Of a DNA stretch of 64,000 nucleotides, positions 24,771 through 33,782 are shown one piece after another; the first letter of the stretch is position 1, and each line of letters starts with the position of its first letter. The notes beneath the pieces were generated by a model. That model worked only from the letters and a program-made list of their open reading frames with translations. It was not told where the DNA came from and ran no database searches. Source of the stretch: Flavobacteriaceae bacterium (lineage in GTDB: Bacteria > Bacteroidota > Bacteroidia > Flavobacteriales > Flavobacteriaceae); assembly GCA_018401115.1 (NCBI GenBank), contig JAGYKX010000007.1, positions 248,001-312,000 of the forward strand, written 5' to 3'. The position numbers were made by a program, and so were the translations under genes.

Positions 24771-26321
24771 CTATATATCTGCTGCTACTTTATAGGTAGG
24801 GTCTTCTAGGACATTTACCTCAATTAAGGCATCGGCATTGCGAAGCAAAGCCTTACAATCAGAACTAAGGTGTTTTAAATGCACTTTCTTGCCTACTTTT
24901 AAATAACGCTCTGTCATTTTATTGAGCGCATCTATAGCAGACATATCTACCACCCTGCTCTCTTTGAAATCTATAATGATCTCCTCAGGGTCGTTGAGCA
25001 CGTCAAATTTTTCATTGAATGCCGTGATAGAACCAAAGAATAGTGGGCCGTATATTTCATAATGCTTTACTCCTTCTGCGTCTACTGTTTTTCTCGCTCT
25101 AATTCTCTTGGCATTGTCCCATGAGAAAACCAATGCAGAGATAACCACCCCAACGAGTACCGCTAAGGCTAAATTATGAAGGAATATAGTTACCAAGGTG
25201 ACTAAAACCATCACCAATACATCTGATTTGGGCATTTTATTAAACGTCTTTAAACTAGCCCACTCAAAAGTACCTACAGATACCATGATCATCAGTCCAG
25301 TTAATGCGGCCATGGGCATTTTTTCAATTAAACTTGCACCGAACATAATAAATACCAAAAGCATTACAGAGGCTACAATTCCTGAAAGTCTGGCCCTTGC
25401 TCCATTTGAAGTGTTTATTAGACTCTGTCCTATCATAGCACAACCACCCATTCCAGAAAACAATCCAGATAAGATATTGGCAGCACCCTGAGCTACGGCT
25501 TCTTTGTTACCGCTCCCTCTGGTCTCTGTAATTTCGTCTACAATATTTAAGGTCAGCAAACTCTCTATAAGCCCTACTCCAGCCACAATGGCTGCAAAGG
25601 GGAAAATGATACTTAGAGTTTCTAGTGTCCATGGGATTTCAGGGATATGAAACGGAGGAAAGCCTCCTTTGATAGAGGCAATATCGCCAATAGTTCTGGT
25701 GTCTATATCTAAAAAGAATACTATTGCAAAGACGGTTATAATAGCCACTAAAGAAGCGGGTATGGCCTTACTGATCTTTGGTAATCCCCAAATCATTAAG
25801 ATGGTTAAAACCACTAAACCCAGTAAGACATACAAGGACTGCCCTGTAAGCCAGTTTCCATTAGCATCTTGAAATTGGGCCATTTGAGACATAAAAATAA
25901 TAATAGCTAGGCCGTTTACGAAACCGAAAATTACGGGGTGGGGTACTAAGCGCATGAGTTTTCCCAACTTTAAAAAACCAGCCAATGTCTGCATAATACC
26001 GGCTAAAATAACGGTAGCAAATACATATTCTACGCCGTAGTCCTTGGCTAGAGAAACAATCACCACGGCCACTGCGCCCGTAGCACCTGAAATCATTCCT
26101 GGGCGTCCACCAAAAATAGAGGTAACAAAACCCATTACAAAAGCGGCATATAGTCCTGTTAATGGAGAGAGTCCTGCGATCAGTGCAAATGCTATGGCCT
26201 CTGGCACCAAAGCGAGCGCTACTGTAAGTCCAGAAAGCGCCTCGGTTTTATAATTTACTTTTTGAGAAAAATCGAAAAGATTGATGAATTTGTTCAAAAG
26301 AGGTTTGTTTGATGTAGCCAA
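24771..26321 (-). CDS. SulP-family inorganic anion transporter with STAS domain
   Basis: A 516-aa inner-membrane carrier. The N-terminal signature (LSGLTVALALVPEAIAFALI) and about 12-14 hydrophobic segments (20-400) are followed by a cytoplasmic STAS domain (about 415-510, with VVDMSAIDALNKM). SulP proteins carry sulfate, bicarbonate or other anions, sometimes as sodium symporters. No sulfate-assimilation or carbonic anhydrase gene is adjacent here, unlike the second SulP gene at 46.6 kb, so the substrate is open. A short terminator-ended transcript lies in its upstream region (26462-26512). Confidence 0.92.
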   Translation of the reverse strand: MATSNKPLLNKFINLFDFSQKVNYKTEALSGLTVALALVPEAIAFALIAGLSPLTGLYAAFVMGFVTSIFGGRPGMISGATGAVAVVIVSLAKDYGVEYVFATVILAGIMQTLAGFLKLGKLMRLVPHPVIFGFVNGLAIIIFMSQMAQFQDANGNWLTGQSLYVLLGLVVLTILMIWGLPKISKAIPASLVAIITVFAIVFFLDIDTRTIGDIASIKGGFPPFHIPEIPWTLETLSIIFPFAAIVAGVGLIESLLTLNIVDEITETRGSGNKEAVAQGAANILSGLFSGMGGCAMIGQSLINTSNGARARLSGIVASVMLLVFIMFGASLIEKMPMAALTGLMIMVSVGTFEWASLKTFNKMPKSDVLVMVLVTLVTIFLHNLALAVLVGVVISALVFSWDNAKRIRARKTVDAEGVKHYEIYGPLFFGSITAFNEKFDVLNDPEEIIIDFKESRVVDMSAIDALNKMTERYLKVGKKVHLKHLSSDCKALLRNADALIEVNVLEDPTYKVAADI

Positions 26322-26461
26322 GTAATTTTTAAGAAAGGAGCAAAAATAGCATTTTTAAATGGAACTGAATGGCAATAATATATAAAGCATCATGTTAAAC
26401 CCTTTTCTATAATCCAATTAATAGCGGCGGCCTTAAGAACCAGAATTAAATGTAAAAACAA

Positions 26462-26512
26462 AAAAACCCCAGGTCCTCACCCAGGGTTTTTGAATCAACT
26501 AATTCTAACCTA
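26462..26512 (-). ncRNA. Candidate short terminated transcript (leader or sRNA) upstream of sulP
   Basis: A minus-strand promoter (TAGTTTTG 26515-26522, TTG at 26543-26545, spacing 20 nt) is followed within about 45 nt by an 8-bp stem (26462-26469 / 26484-26491) and a U run. The initiation region contains TAGGTTA (26506-26512), also seen in the pair at 61 kb. The unit ends 141 bp before the sulP start, so it may be an attenuator or a separate RNA. It occupies part of the 399-bp gap 26322-26720, which also holds an 11-bp dyad (26553-26587) and the gpsA promoter region. Confidence 0.42.
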
Positions 26513-26514
26513 AA

Positions 26515-26545
26515 CAAAACTAAAATATAAGTATATTGTAGCCAA
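26515..26545 (-). promoter_or_regulatory. Promoter for the short transcript upstream of sulP
   Basis: On the minus strand TAGTTTTG (26515-26522) matches TAnnTTTG and TTG (26543-26545) is 20 nt upstream. Confidence 0.5.
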
Positions 26546-26634
26546 TAATTAATTATCAATTTTTGTGCCAAACTATAAAATTGATAAAACAATTTAAAGA
26601 CTATATTGCTTTTTTACTCAAAAGACCATTCCTT

Positions 26635-26642
26635 TATATTTG
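26635..26642 (+). promoter_or_regulatory. Candidate -7 element for gpsA
   Basis: TATATTTG matches TAnnTTTG 79 bp before the gpsA ATG. A second match, TAAATTTG, lies at 26675-26682. Neither has a good -33 TTG, so the active one cannot be decided from sequence. Confidence 0.4.
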
Positions 26643-26720
26643 ACTCTAAGCCATTAATAAGCCAAAGGAATTATTAAATTTGTATGGGTGTTTATTTAAT
26701 TGAAATCACTAAATTAAGGA

Positions 26721-27722
26721 ATGGAACAAATGAATACGTTTGCTGTAATTGGAGGAGGAAGCTGGGCTACAGCGATTGTGAAAATGCTCACTGAAAACAA
26801 TAATAGGGTCATATGGTATATGAGAAACTCAGAGGCTATTAGGCACATTGAGGAAGAATTTCACAACCCCAACTATTTATCTGCTGTTAGTTTTGATCTT
26901 AAATGCTTGAAGTTAACGAACCTAATTGACCAAGCTTTAAACGGAGCAGATTGTATTGTTTTTGTCGTTCCCTCTGCATTTTTAGTTACTGAAATGGCTA
27001 AATCTTCTGCTGTGTTGAAAAATAAAATTGTTTTTTCTGCCATTAAAGGAATCATACCAGAGTCCGGTAAGATTGTTGGAGAACATTTGCATGAAACCTA
27101 TGGCGTCCCTTTAGAACAAATTGGTATTATTACAGGACCTTGCCATGCAGAAGAGGTGGCCCTTGAAAGACTGTCCTTTTTAACCATCGCCTGTGCCAAC
27201 TTAGAGACTGCAACTCAAATGTCTAAGGCATTACAGAGCAGTTATATTAAAACAACAATTTCAGACGACATTATTGGCGCAGAATACGCTGCTGTACTAA
27301 AGAACATCTATGCCATTGCTGCTGGAATAGCCCATGGACTAGGATACGGTGATAATTTTCAGGCGGTGCTTATGAGTAATGCCATACGTGAAATGAAGCG
27401 CTTTATTAAGAAGGTTTACAAAATGAAACGCAACATTAATGATACCGTATATTTGGGAGATTTATTGGTTACTGGCTATTCTGTATTTAGTAGAAATAGA
27501 ATGTTTGGTAATATGATTGGAAAAGGCTACACCGTAAAGAGTGCTACTATGGAAATGAATATGGTGGCTGAAGGATATTACGCTTCAAAAAGTGCATTTG
27601 AAATCATGGAAAAAGAAGGTAAGAGCGAAAAAACACCCATTATAAATGCAGTTTACGAGATTTTATACCATCACAAAAACCCTAAAAAAACTTTTAAAAA
27701 TCTCGTTGAAGAGTTGGATTAA
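26721..27722 (+). CDS. gpsA: NAD(P)H-dependent glycerol-3-phosphate dehydrogenase
   Basis: A 333-aa cytosolic enzyme making sn-glycerol-3-phosphate from dihydroxyacetone phosphate for phospholipid synthesis. The N-terminal Rossmann motif VIGGGSWATA (9-18) binds the nucleotide. VFVVPSAF and SAIKGI are the conserved core strands, TGPCHAEEVA is the conserved substrate-site motif, and VLKNIYAIAAGIAHGLGYGDN carries the catalytic Lys. Length is normal. It is transcribed alone and divergent from sulP. Confidence 0.94.
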   Translation: MEQMNTFAVIGGGSWATAIVKMLTENNNRVIWYMRNSEAIRHIEEEFHNPNYLSAVSFDLKCLKLTNLIDQALNGADCIVFVVPSAFLVTEMAKSSAVLKNKIVFSAIKGIIPESGKIVGEHLHETYGVPLEQIGIITGPCHAEEVALERLSFLTIACANLETATQMSKALQSSYIKTTISDDIIGAEYAAVLKNIYAIAAGIAHGLGYGDNFQAVLMSNAIREMKRFIKKVYKMKRNINDTVYLGDLLVTGYSVFSRNRMFGNMIGKGYTVKSATMEMNMVAEGYYASKSAFEIMEKEGKSEKTPIINAVYEILYHHKNPKKTFKNLVEELD

Positions 27723-27768
27723 TCCTCTGGTAGCTCACTGAAAGACTTGTCATTGCCTTTTTGAATCA

Positions 27769-28092
27769 TTATTCTTTGTCAAAACTATAAGCGCGTTCTA
27801 TTTTACATATTTGAACACTGTATCTTTCGTACCAAACAGATTTCCCTTTTTGCTGTGCAAGTAAATGGTCTGCCTGCGACTTCCAATGTGCTATGTTTCT
27901 TAAGGTAGCCCAATAACTCACCGTTATTCCTACTTGGCTTCTAGCCGACACCATTCCTAAATATCCAGGCTGCATTTTTGCCAGTGACTCCATTTCATGG
28001 GCCATTTCCTCATATCCAGATAAAAAATCTGTTTGTAAAGAAGTGAATATTACCGCGTAATAAGGGAGAGGGTGATTTATAGTCAATGGCAT
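27769..28092 (-). CDS. Antibiotic biosynthesis monooxygenase (ABM)-domain protein
   Basis: A 107-aa ferredoxin-like protein of the ABM/heme-degradation-type fold. Seen: the N-terminal strand YYAVIFTSLQTD, the helix with YEEMAHEMESLAKMQPGYLG, and the strand with VTVSYWATLRNIAHWKSQ (typical ABM strand-helix junction). Many members are of unknown activity; heme-degrading and quinone monooxygenases share this fold. The gene is 15 bp downstream of the 118-aa hypothetical gene and probably cotranscribed with it. Confidence 0.72.
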   Translation of the reverse strand: MPLTINHPLPYYAVIFTSLQTDFLSGYEEMAHEMESLAKMQPGYLGMVSARSQVGITVSYWATLRNIAHWKSQADHLLAQQKGKSVWYERYSVQICKIERAYSFDKE

Positions 28093-28107
28093 ATTAAGAA
28101 TTTCAAA

Positions 28108-28464
28108 TTACACGATATATTCTTTTTCTATAAAATACTGAACAATGGCTTCTTTCATTAATACAGACTGTTCCCCTGCTTTCAGTGGGGGTAAATTTTC
28201 TACTACCTGATAGTGTGGCCATCCGTCTGCGTCTACAAAATCAAATGCGTAATAGCCATAAGGCTCCAACAACTTACAAATAGCAATATGCATTAGATCT
28301 ACTTTGTCTTCTTTTTTAAACTTCTGGTGGTATTTACCCAATTCTTGGACCCCTACCAAACAGATAATGGCGTCTAAATCAAGAGGGTCATGATCTGAAA
28401 ATTGGGCAGAAAGTCTTTCTACAAGTATTTCCCAGCGCTGTTTTAATTCGGCATCTCTAGACAT
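28108..28464 (-). CDS. Conserved hypothetical protein (118 aa)
   Basis: A soluble, mixed helix/strand protein with no signal peptide or membrane segment. It contains DLDAIICLVGVQELGKYHQKF and a Trp/Tyr-rich YGYYAFDFVDADGWPHYQ block. I do not recognise a named family, but the even composition and the operon-like spacing (15 bp) to the ABM gene support a real gene. A near-consensus -7 element (TACCTTTA on the minus strand, about 30 bp upstream) is visible. Confidence 0.65.
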   Translation of the reverse strand: MSRDAELKQRWEILVERLSAQFSDHDPLDLDAIICLVGVQELGKYHQKFKKEDKVDLMHIAICKLLEPYGYYAFDFVDADGWPHYQVVENLPPLKAGEQSVLMKEAIVQYFIEKEYIV

Positions 28465-28618
28465 CTATATATGTTGTAAATTTATTTTTTATAAAGGTAC
28501 GAATCTAAGCAGCCCTTCCCTTAATTGCTTTAAAAATTAATCTAATTTGGGACTAAAAAAGAGCAATTTTTAATCAAATAAAGTACCTTAGAACATAATT
28601 ATTAATGGTTAACAAAAA

Positions 28619-29140
28619 ATGAGTTCATTTGACATTGGTTTGCTGGTTCTAGGTGCTTTTGGTTTTTACAAAGGTTTTAAAAATGGTATCCTTATTGAAC
28701 TTACTACATTGCTAGCGCTTATTCTTGGGTTCTATGGGGCCCAACACCTGGCCTCTTACACGGCAAGAATACTCAATGAGCAGTTCCATTGGAATCCAGA
28801 AAATTTGTATCTCATTGCCATGGGACTCACATTTATATGTATTGTTATTGGGGTTTATTTACTTGGAAAAGCACTGACAAAAGTGGTCTCAATGATTTTA
28901 TTAGGTGGTATAAACAAAATCTTAGGAGGTTTTTTTGGGATACTTAAAATAGGCGTAATTATCAGTGTTCTTATCGCTTACGGACAACAGTATTTTAATC
29001 TTTTAGAAGTGCTTCCTACAGCTGTTTTTGAAAACAGCGTAGCAATCTTACCCCTAGAAGATTTTGGTCGTTTTTTAGTGCAAGAAGTGTTTGTGTCAGA
29101 AAATCTAAACACTATTAAGCGACTATTTTCAAAGGGCTAA
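28619..29140 (+). CDS. CvpA-family membrane protein
   Basis: A 173-aa protein with four hydrophobic segments (about 3-20, 24-45, 63-85, 100-122). It has the CvpA start pattern FDIGLLVLGAFGFYKGFKNG and the glycine-rich core ILLGGINKILGGFFGILK. CvpA was named for colicin V production. In other bacteria it affects envelope resistance and purF is often adjacent, though here purF is far away. Function in this organism is unknown. Confidence 0.85.
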   Translation: MSSFDIGLLVLGAFGFYKGFKNGILIELTTLLALILGFYGAQHLASYTARILNEQFHWNPENLYLIAMGLTFICIVIGVYLLGKALTKVVSMILLGGINKILGGFFGILKIGVIISVLIAYGQQYFNLLEVLPTAVFENSVAILPLEDFGRFLVQEVFVSENLNTIKRLFSKG

Positions 29141-29266
29141 TGAACCCAACACCAAAATGCAACCCAAAAGTGATGCTGCCTAGTAATTAAACTTAGACTA
29201 TTAATTATTACCTTTAAATTTATAAAATTTCACATTTAATAACCAAAAAGTTATAAAAATAATATT

Positions 29267-30808
29267 ATGTCTGTAATCAACATTCAAGACCAACTAAACC
29301 TATTGGGCCTATCAAAGGAAAATTCCGGAACAAAAATTGGAAATTCATCCATAAAAGGCGGTAGTGTCATTCAGTCATATTCTCCTGTAGATGGGACACT
29401 TATTGGCGCTGTAGACACCACAACCAAGGAAGGATACGAGGCTGTAATGAAAAGTGCTGAAGAAGCGTTTAAAAGCTGGCGTGTAACTCCCGCTCCTCTT
29501 AGAGGAGAAATAGTGAGACAATTCGGGGAGCGACTAAGGACGCTTAAAGCCCCTTTGGGCGCATTGGTGTCTTATGAAATGGGAAAATCCCTTCAAGAAG
29601 GATTGGGAGAGGTACAAGAAATGATTGACATTTGTGATTTTGCCGTTGGATTATCTAGGCAGCTTCATGGACTTACTATGCATTCCGAAAGACCAGGTCA
29701 CAGAATGTATGAGCAATACCACCCTTTGGGTGTTGTAGGTATTATTTCTGCTTTCAATTTTCCTGTTGCTGTATGGTCTTGGAATACTGCACTGGCAATG
29801 ATTTGTGGCGATGTATGTGTTTGGAAACCTTCTGAAAAAACCCCACTATGTGGTGTAGCATGTCAAAAAATATTAGCAGATGTTTTAGAAGAAAATAATA
29901 TTCCTGCTGGAGTCTCCAGTCTGATCAATGGCGATTACACTGTTGGAGAATGGATGACAGAAGACCCTAGAATGGCATTAATCTCAGCTACAGGTTCCAT
30001 TAGAATGGGAAAAATTGTCGCTCAAAAAGTAGCCGCAAGGTTAGGAAAATCCCTTTTAGAACTTGGGGGAAATAATGCCATTATAGTGACCCAAGATGCA
30101 GATTTGAAAATGACCTTAATGGGTGCCGTTTTTGGTGCCGTAGGAACCGCTGGGCAAAGATGCACCTCTACCAGGCGTTTGATTGTTCACAGCACTAGAT
30201 ACGAGGCAGTTAAAGATGCCTTGGTGAAAGCATATGGCCAGCTTAAAATAGGAAACCCGTTAGACGCAAGCATGCATATGGGCCCTTTAATAGATACTTA
30301 TTCTGTAAAAAACTACCTCAATGCCATTGAAAAAGCTAAAGAAGAAGGAGGTAAAATAATTGTACCTGGAGGGGTTCTTGAAGGAGACGCTTACAACAGC
30401 GGATGCTATGTAAGGCCTACTATAATAGAAGCAAAAAACCATTTTGAGATTGTACAGGAAGAAACCTTTGCGCCCATATTATACCTGATCAAATACGATG
30501 GAGATGTAAATAATGCTATTGAAATTCAAAACGGTGTTAAACAAGGGCTTTCTTCTGCTATTATGACCAACAACCTTAGAGAAGCAGAAGCTTTTCTATC
30601 TGTTGCAGGTTCCGACTGCGGAATTGCCAATGTAAACATTGGTACCTCTGGTGCTGAAATTGGCGGTGCCTTCGGAGGAGAAAAAGAAACTGGAGGAGGA
30701 AGAGAGTCAGGGTCTGACGCATGGAAAGTATACATGAGGCGACAAACCAATACTATTAATTACACTACAGAGCTTCCTTTGGCACAAGGAATTACTTTTG
30801 ACCTATAG
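29267..30808 (+). CDS. Aldehyde dehydrogenase, ALDH7/piperideine-6-carboxylate dehydrogenase type
   Basis: A 513-aa NAD(P)-dependent enzyme. Catalytic Cys299 lies in GTAGQRCTSTRRL, the general base Glu266 in LLELGGNNAI, and the oxyanion-region Asn164 in SAFNFPVAVW. The N-terminal shape and the motif ELGGNNAIIV resemble the ALDH7 group, which oxidises alpha-aminoadipate semialdehyde in lysine breakdown. No other lysine-catabolic gene is adjacent, so substrate is inferred. It is followed by a terminator shared with the convergent desaturase gene. Confidence 0.88.
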   Translation: MSVINIQDQLNLLGLSKENSGTKIGNSSIKGGSVIQSYSPVDGTLIGAVDTTTKEGYEAVMKSAEEAFKSWRVTPAPLRGEIVRQFGERLRTLKAPLGALVSYEMGKSLQEGLGEVQEMIDICDFAVGLSRQLHGLTMHSERPGHRMYEQYHPLGVVGIISAFNFPVAVWSWNTALAMICGDVCVWKPSEKTPLCGVACQKILADVLEENNIPAGVSSLINGDYTVGEWMTEDPRMALISATGSIRMGKIVAQKVAARLGKSLLELGGNNAIIVTQDADLKMTLMGAVFGAVGTAGQRCTSTRRLIVHSTRYEAVKDALVKAYGQLKIGNPLDASMHMGPLIDTYSVKNYLNAIEKAKEEGGKIIVPGGVLEGDAYNSGCYVRPTIIEAKNHFEIVQEETFAPILYLIKYDGDVNNAIEIQNGVKQGLSSAIMTNNLREAEAFLSVAGSDCGIANVNIGTSGAEIGGAFGGEKETGGGRESGSDAWKVYMRRQTNTINYTTELPLAQGITFDL

Positions 30809-30833
30809 GAAATTTCGCTAAGTTTTGTGAAAT

Positions 30834-30857
30834 AAAAAGGGCCCTGCAGGCCTTTTT
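30834..30857. terminator. Bidirectional terminator between the aldehyde dehydrogenase and desaturase genes
   Basis: A GC-centred stem (GGCC/GGCC with loop CTGCA, one bulged G) flanked by A5 on the left and T6 on the right, in the 55-bp gap between two convergent stop codons. The A and T tracts allow use on both strands. Confidence 0.7.
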
Positions 30858-30863
30858 TATTTT

Positions 30864-31856
30864 TTATAAAACACCGTTTGGCGTCACCCATTTAAAATGG
30901 TACTGGTCCTGTGGAAATTTCATGCGCTCAGAAATTCTCGTAAGACGGGATGGTAATTTCACCAAGTATTCACGTGCTTTCTCAGCTTCATCAGAAATAG
31001 CCCTGACATTTTCAATATCCCAGTAACTATTCAATTTTTCTAAAATGTCTATATAATCTTTAGACGTATAAACCCCTAAACGCTGAGCACAATTAGAGAA
31101 CACCTCAAAAGCGCTGCTTGCAGCACCTCCAGATTCTCTAAGGAAATGAGCTGGCATAACAATTTTCTTTTTCATCATGTCTGCGAATGCCAAAATCATT
31201 TGCGAAGGATCCTGCTCCATAATCAGTTTCACAAATTCTCTATATGCTAAATGATGGCGCATTTCATCTCCTGCAATAATAGCACACATTTTACCTAATA
31301 AATGATTACCTGTTTTCTTGGCAAACTGCCCCACGCGTTTGTGGGAAATATTGGTAGCTAATTCTTGAAAACTCGTGTAAACAAAGTTTTTATATGGGTC
31401 TCTGTCAGTGCCAATATCGAATCCGTCTGCAATAAGGTATTGGGTGCTCTTTTCTACCTCTTTCATATTTACCCTACCCGAAAGGTACAAGTACTTATTA
31501 AGCACATCTCCATGCCTATTTTCCTCACCAGTCCAATTTCTAATCCATTTTGTCCATCCATTTTTATTTGCATGTTGGTCTATCCCGTCTACATCTAAAA
31601 GCCATGATTCATAAGTTGGTAAAGCTTCCTCTGTAATGGTATCTGCTACTAAAGTCACCCAAAGGTCATAGCCAATCTCCTTGGCTCCTTCTCTAATTTG
31701 CGCTGTTTGTTCAAAAAAATCTTCTGACTGTGAGTCTGGAAGAAAATCTGATGGTTGCCATATATCTTCAACGGGAATTAAGAATTGTTCAATAAAGCCG
31801 TCTATTTTAGGCTCTAAAGACCGCATTACTTCTAATCTAATATTGTGTTGCGACAT
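30864..31856 (-). CDS. Acyl-ACP desaturase (soluble di-iron)
   Basis: A 330-aa protein starting at the ATG at 31856; the longer frame to 31928 adds residues unlike the family. Ferritin-like four-helix bundle with the di-iron motifs EENRHG and DEMRHH, as in stearoyl-ACP delta-9 desaturases. It introduces a double bond into acyl-ACP, using ferredoxin-type electrons, to make unsaturated membrane fatty acids. The family fit is strong; chain length and position are not readable. It is transcribed alone, with the phosphatase gene about 100 bp upstream. Confidence 0.9.
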   Translation of the reverse strand: MSQHNIRLEVMRSLEPKIDGFIEQFLIPVEDIWQPSDFLPDSQSEDFFEQTAQIREGAKEIGYDLWVTLVADTITEEALPTYESWLLDVDGIDQHANKNGWTKWIRNWTGEENRHGDVLNKYLYLSGRVNMKEVEKSTQYLIADGFDIGTDRDPYKNFVYTSFQELATNISHKRVGQFAKKTGNHLLGKMCAIIAGDEMRHHLAYREFVKLIMEQDPSQMILAFADMMKKKIVMPAHFLRESGGAASSAFEVFSNCAQRLGVYTSKDYIDILEKLNSYWDIENVRAISDEAEKAREYLVKLPSRLTRISERMKFPQDQYHFKWVTPNGVL

Positions 31857-31955
31857 TAAAAAGAGTATTTTGTAGTAAAGATAAAATTTAATGGGAGTTA
31901 AGTAAGCTATATGACCAAAGGATTTCAATAAAATAGAATCCTGTCACAAAATTAT

Positions 31956-32687
31956 TCAAGAATCGTTTCTTCCTAACTCATCGGGATAATACAAATAGAC
32001 TGCATTGGATTGCCAAAAATCTTTGGTGTTTATTTCCATGGCAGACAAGGGTCCTTTAAATGCTGCTCCGGTGTCTATATTCCAGACATTGGCACGCTTT
32101 GTTGGAACACTTTCTCCTATCTTGTCTAAAGAACTGTGTCCAATGAATATTTCACTGTAACACAAAAAACGCTTGGGGTATAAAGGGCTATTTATAGGGA
32201 TCCTAGGGTCAAAAGAAATAGCGGTTTCCCAAAGAGACCTGTCCCAATAAAATATTTTTTCAAAATATTCTTTGGCAACCCCTTTTTGATTGGTGAAACC
32301 GGCGTGAATAAATAGTCTATTTTTTGAATCTAAATAATAAGGTCTTAACGCTTTGTAAAATAACAAGTGCGCTGCTTTCTTGTGCTCAGAAACTTTCTGA
32401 TAAGCAGCGACAGTAGCAGACCCTCCATGGCTAAGCCACAAATCATTTGCTTGGCCATTTAACAGCCATTCTAAAACCAATGAGTCGTGATTTCCCATTA
32501 GTAAAATGGAATTGTAACGGGCTTTTAATTCAATGAGGTAGTCTACCGTTTCAACAGGCTGCGACCAACCGTCTACATAATCTCCTAAAAAAATTAATCG
32601 ATCCTCAGGGCTTAAAGAGAGTTTTCCCACTAGAGCTTTTAAGGCTAAATACCCCCCATGAATATCCCCTATTACATATTCTTTCAT
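31956..32687 (-). CDS. Calcineurin-like serine/threonine protein phosphatase
   Basis: A 243-aa protein starting at the ATG at 32687 (MKEYVIGDIHGG). The metallophosphoesterase motifs are present in order: GDIHGG, FLGDYVDGW, LMGNHDSL, and later histidines in FIHAGF and GHSS. These form a di-metal site as in PrpA/PrpB and ApaH-like enzymes. The substrate could be a phosphoprotein or a nucleotide; sequence alone does not tell. It is a single gene, divergent from the sugar kinase gene. Confidence 0.87.
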   Translation of the reverse strand: MKEYVIGDIHGGYLALKALVGKLSLSPEDRLIFLGDYVDGWSQPVETVDYLIELKARYNSILLMGNHDSLVLEWLLNGQANDLWLSHGGSATVAAYQKVSEHKKAAHLLFYKALRPYYLDSKNRLFIHAGFTNQKGVAKEYFEKIFYWDRSLWETAISFDPRIPINSPLYPKRFLCYSEIFIGHSSLDKIGESVPTKRANVWNIDTGAAFKGPLSAMEINTKDFWQSNAVYLYYPDELGRNDS

Positions 32688-32757
32688 CGCTTTTTTTAAC
32701 AAATATACAATGGTTAAAAACGTCAAAACATATATTAGTTTGTGTTTTTTGTGTCTT

Positions 32758-32765
32758 TATTTTTG
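32758..32765 (+). promoter_or_regulatory. Candidate -7 element for the 32.8-kb sugar kinase
   Basis: TATTTTTG matches TAnnTTTG about 70 bp before the kinase ATG; no clear -33 TTG at proper spacing. Confidence 0.35.
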
Positions 32766-32834
32766 AAGGATAAGCTTTTCATTGTAATTTGCTCTTTTAT
32801 TAAGGTGATATACACCGCTTATCTTTAAGTTATT

Positions 32835-33782
32835 ATGCCCATTAAAAAAGTTTTCTGTATTGGTGAATTGCTCATAGACTTTGTTGCTGAAAATCAAGGA
32901 AGTGATTTAAAAAAAGCTCAGACCTTTACAAAGAAGGCGGGCGGGGCTCCAGCAAACGTAGCCTGTGCAATAAACAAACTAGGAGGATACGCGGCATTTA
33001 TTGGTTGCTTGGGCAACGATGCTTTTGGAGATTTTTTATGGAAAACCTTGGAAGAACACGAGATAGACTTGAGTCTCACCCAACGGACAGATACTTTTAC
33101 TACTTTAGCATTTGTTTCTATTGATACTAATGGAGAGAGAGACTTCGTTTTTAGCAGGGGTGCAGATAAGGAATTACAATACCAAAGCAATGTCAAACAC
33201 CTTTTTAACCAACAAATGGTACACTTTGGTGCCGCCACATCTTTTTTAGGGGGTGCCTTAGAAGAATCTTATGGCCACTATTTGTTTGACGCCCTTACGC
33301 AAGATGCCTTTATTAGTTTTGACCCTAATTTCAGGGCGGATTTGTGGAAAAATAATGTACACAGCTTTATCAAAAAATGCCTTCCATTTATAGAAAAGTC
33401 GCACCTATGTAAATTCAGTGAAGAGGAGGCAAAATTACTCTCCGGGAAGGATAATTTAGAAGACGCTTGTGACACGCTTCACGAATTAGGAGCTCCCATT
33501 ATTTGTGTAACAATGGGTGCCAAAGGAACTTTAGTAAGTGCCGCTAAATCTAAAAAGCAAATTTTAAGTACTGTAGTAACTCCAGTAGACACTACAGGAG
33601 CTGGAGACGCTTTTATTGGAAGTTTATTGGCCCAAATTTCTAAGCTAGACTTTCCTCTCATTGAATTAGCTACTCAATTAGACCTAATTTACAATATGGT
33701 GACAAAAGCCAATAAAGTTGGTGCGCTTACCACTACAAAGTATGGTGCAATAGCCGCTATTCCTGAGCTAAATGAAATTTAA
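32835..33782 (+). CDS. PfkB-family carbohydrate kinase (fructokinase-like)
   Basis: A 315-aa ribokinase-fold enzyme. Seen: the N-terminal GELLIDFV, the sugar-binding loop KKAGGAPANVACAINKLGG, and the C-terminal signature DTTGAGDAFIGSLLAQ, whose Asp is the catalytic base, with the anion-hole GAGD. The motif GGAPANVA and length fit fructokinases; a 2-keto-3-deoxygluconate or other sugar cannot be excluded. It converges on the AlbA_2-domain gene with a 4-bp stop overlap. Confidence 0.88.
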   Translation: MPIKKVFCIGELLIDFVAENQGSDLKKAQTFTKKAGGAPANVACAINKLGGYAAFIGCLGNDAFGDFLWKTLEEHEIDLSLTQRTDTFTTLAFVSIDTNGERDFVFSRGADKELQYQSNVKHLFNQQMVHFGAATSFLGGALEESYGHYLFDALTQDAFISFDPNFRADLWKNNVHSFIKKCLPFIEKSHLCKFSEEEAKLLSGKDNLEDACDTLHELGAPIICVTMGAKGTLVSAAKSKKQILSTVVTPVDTTGAGDAFIGSLLAQISKLDFPLIELATQLDLIYNMVTKANKVGALTTTKYGAIAAIPELNEI

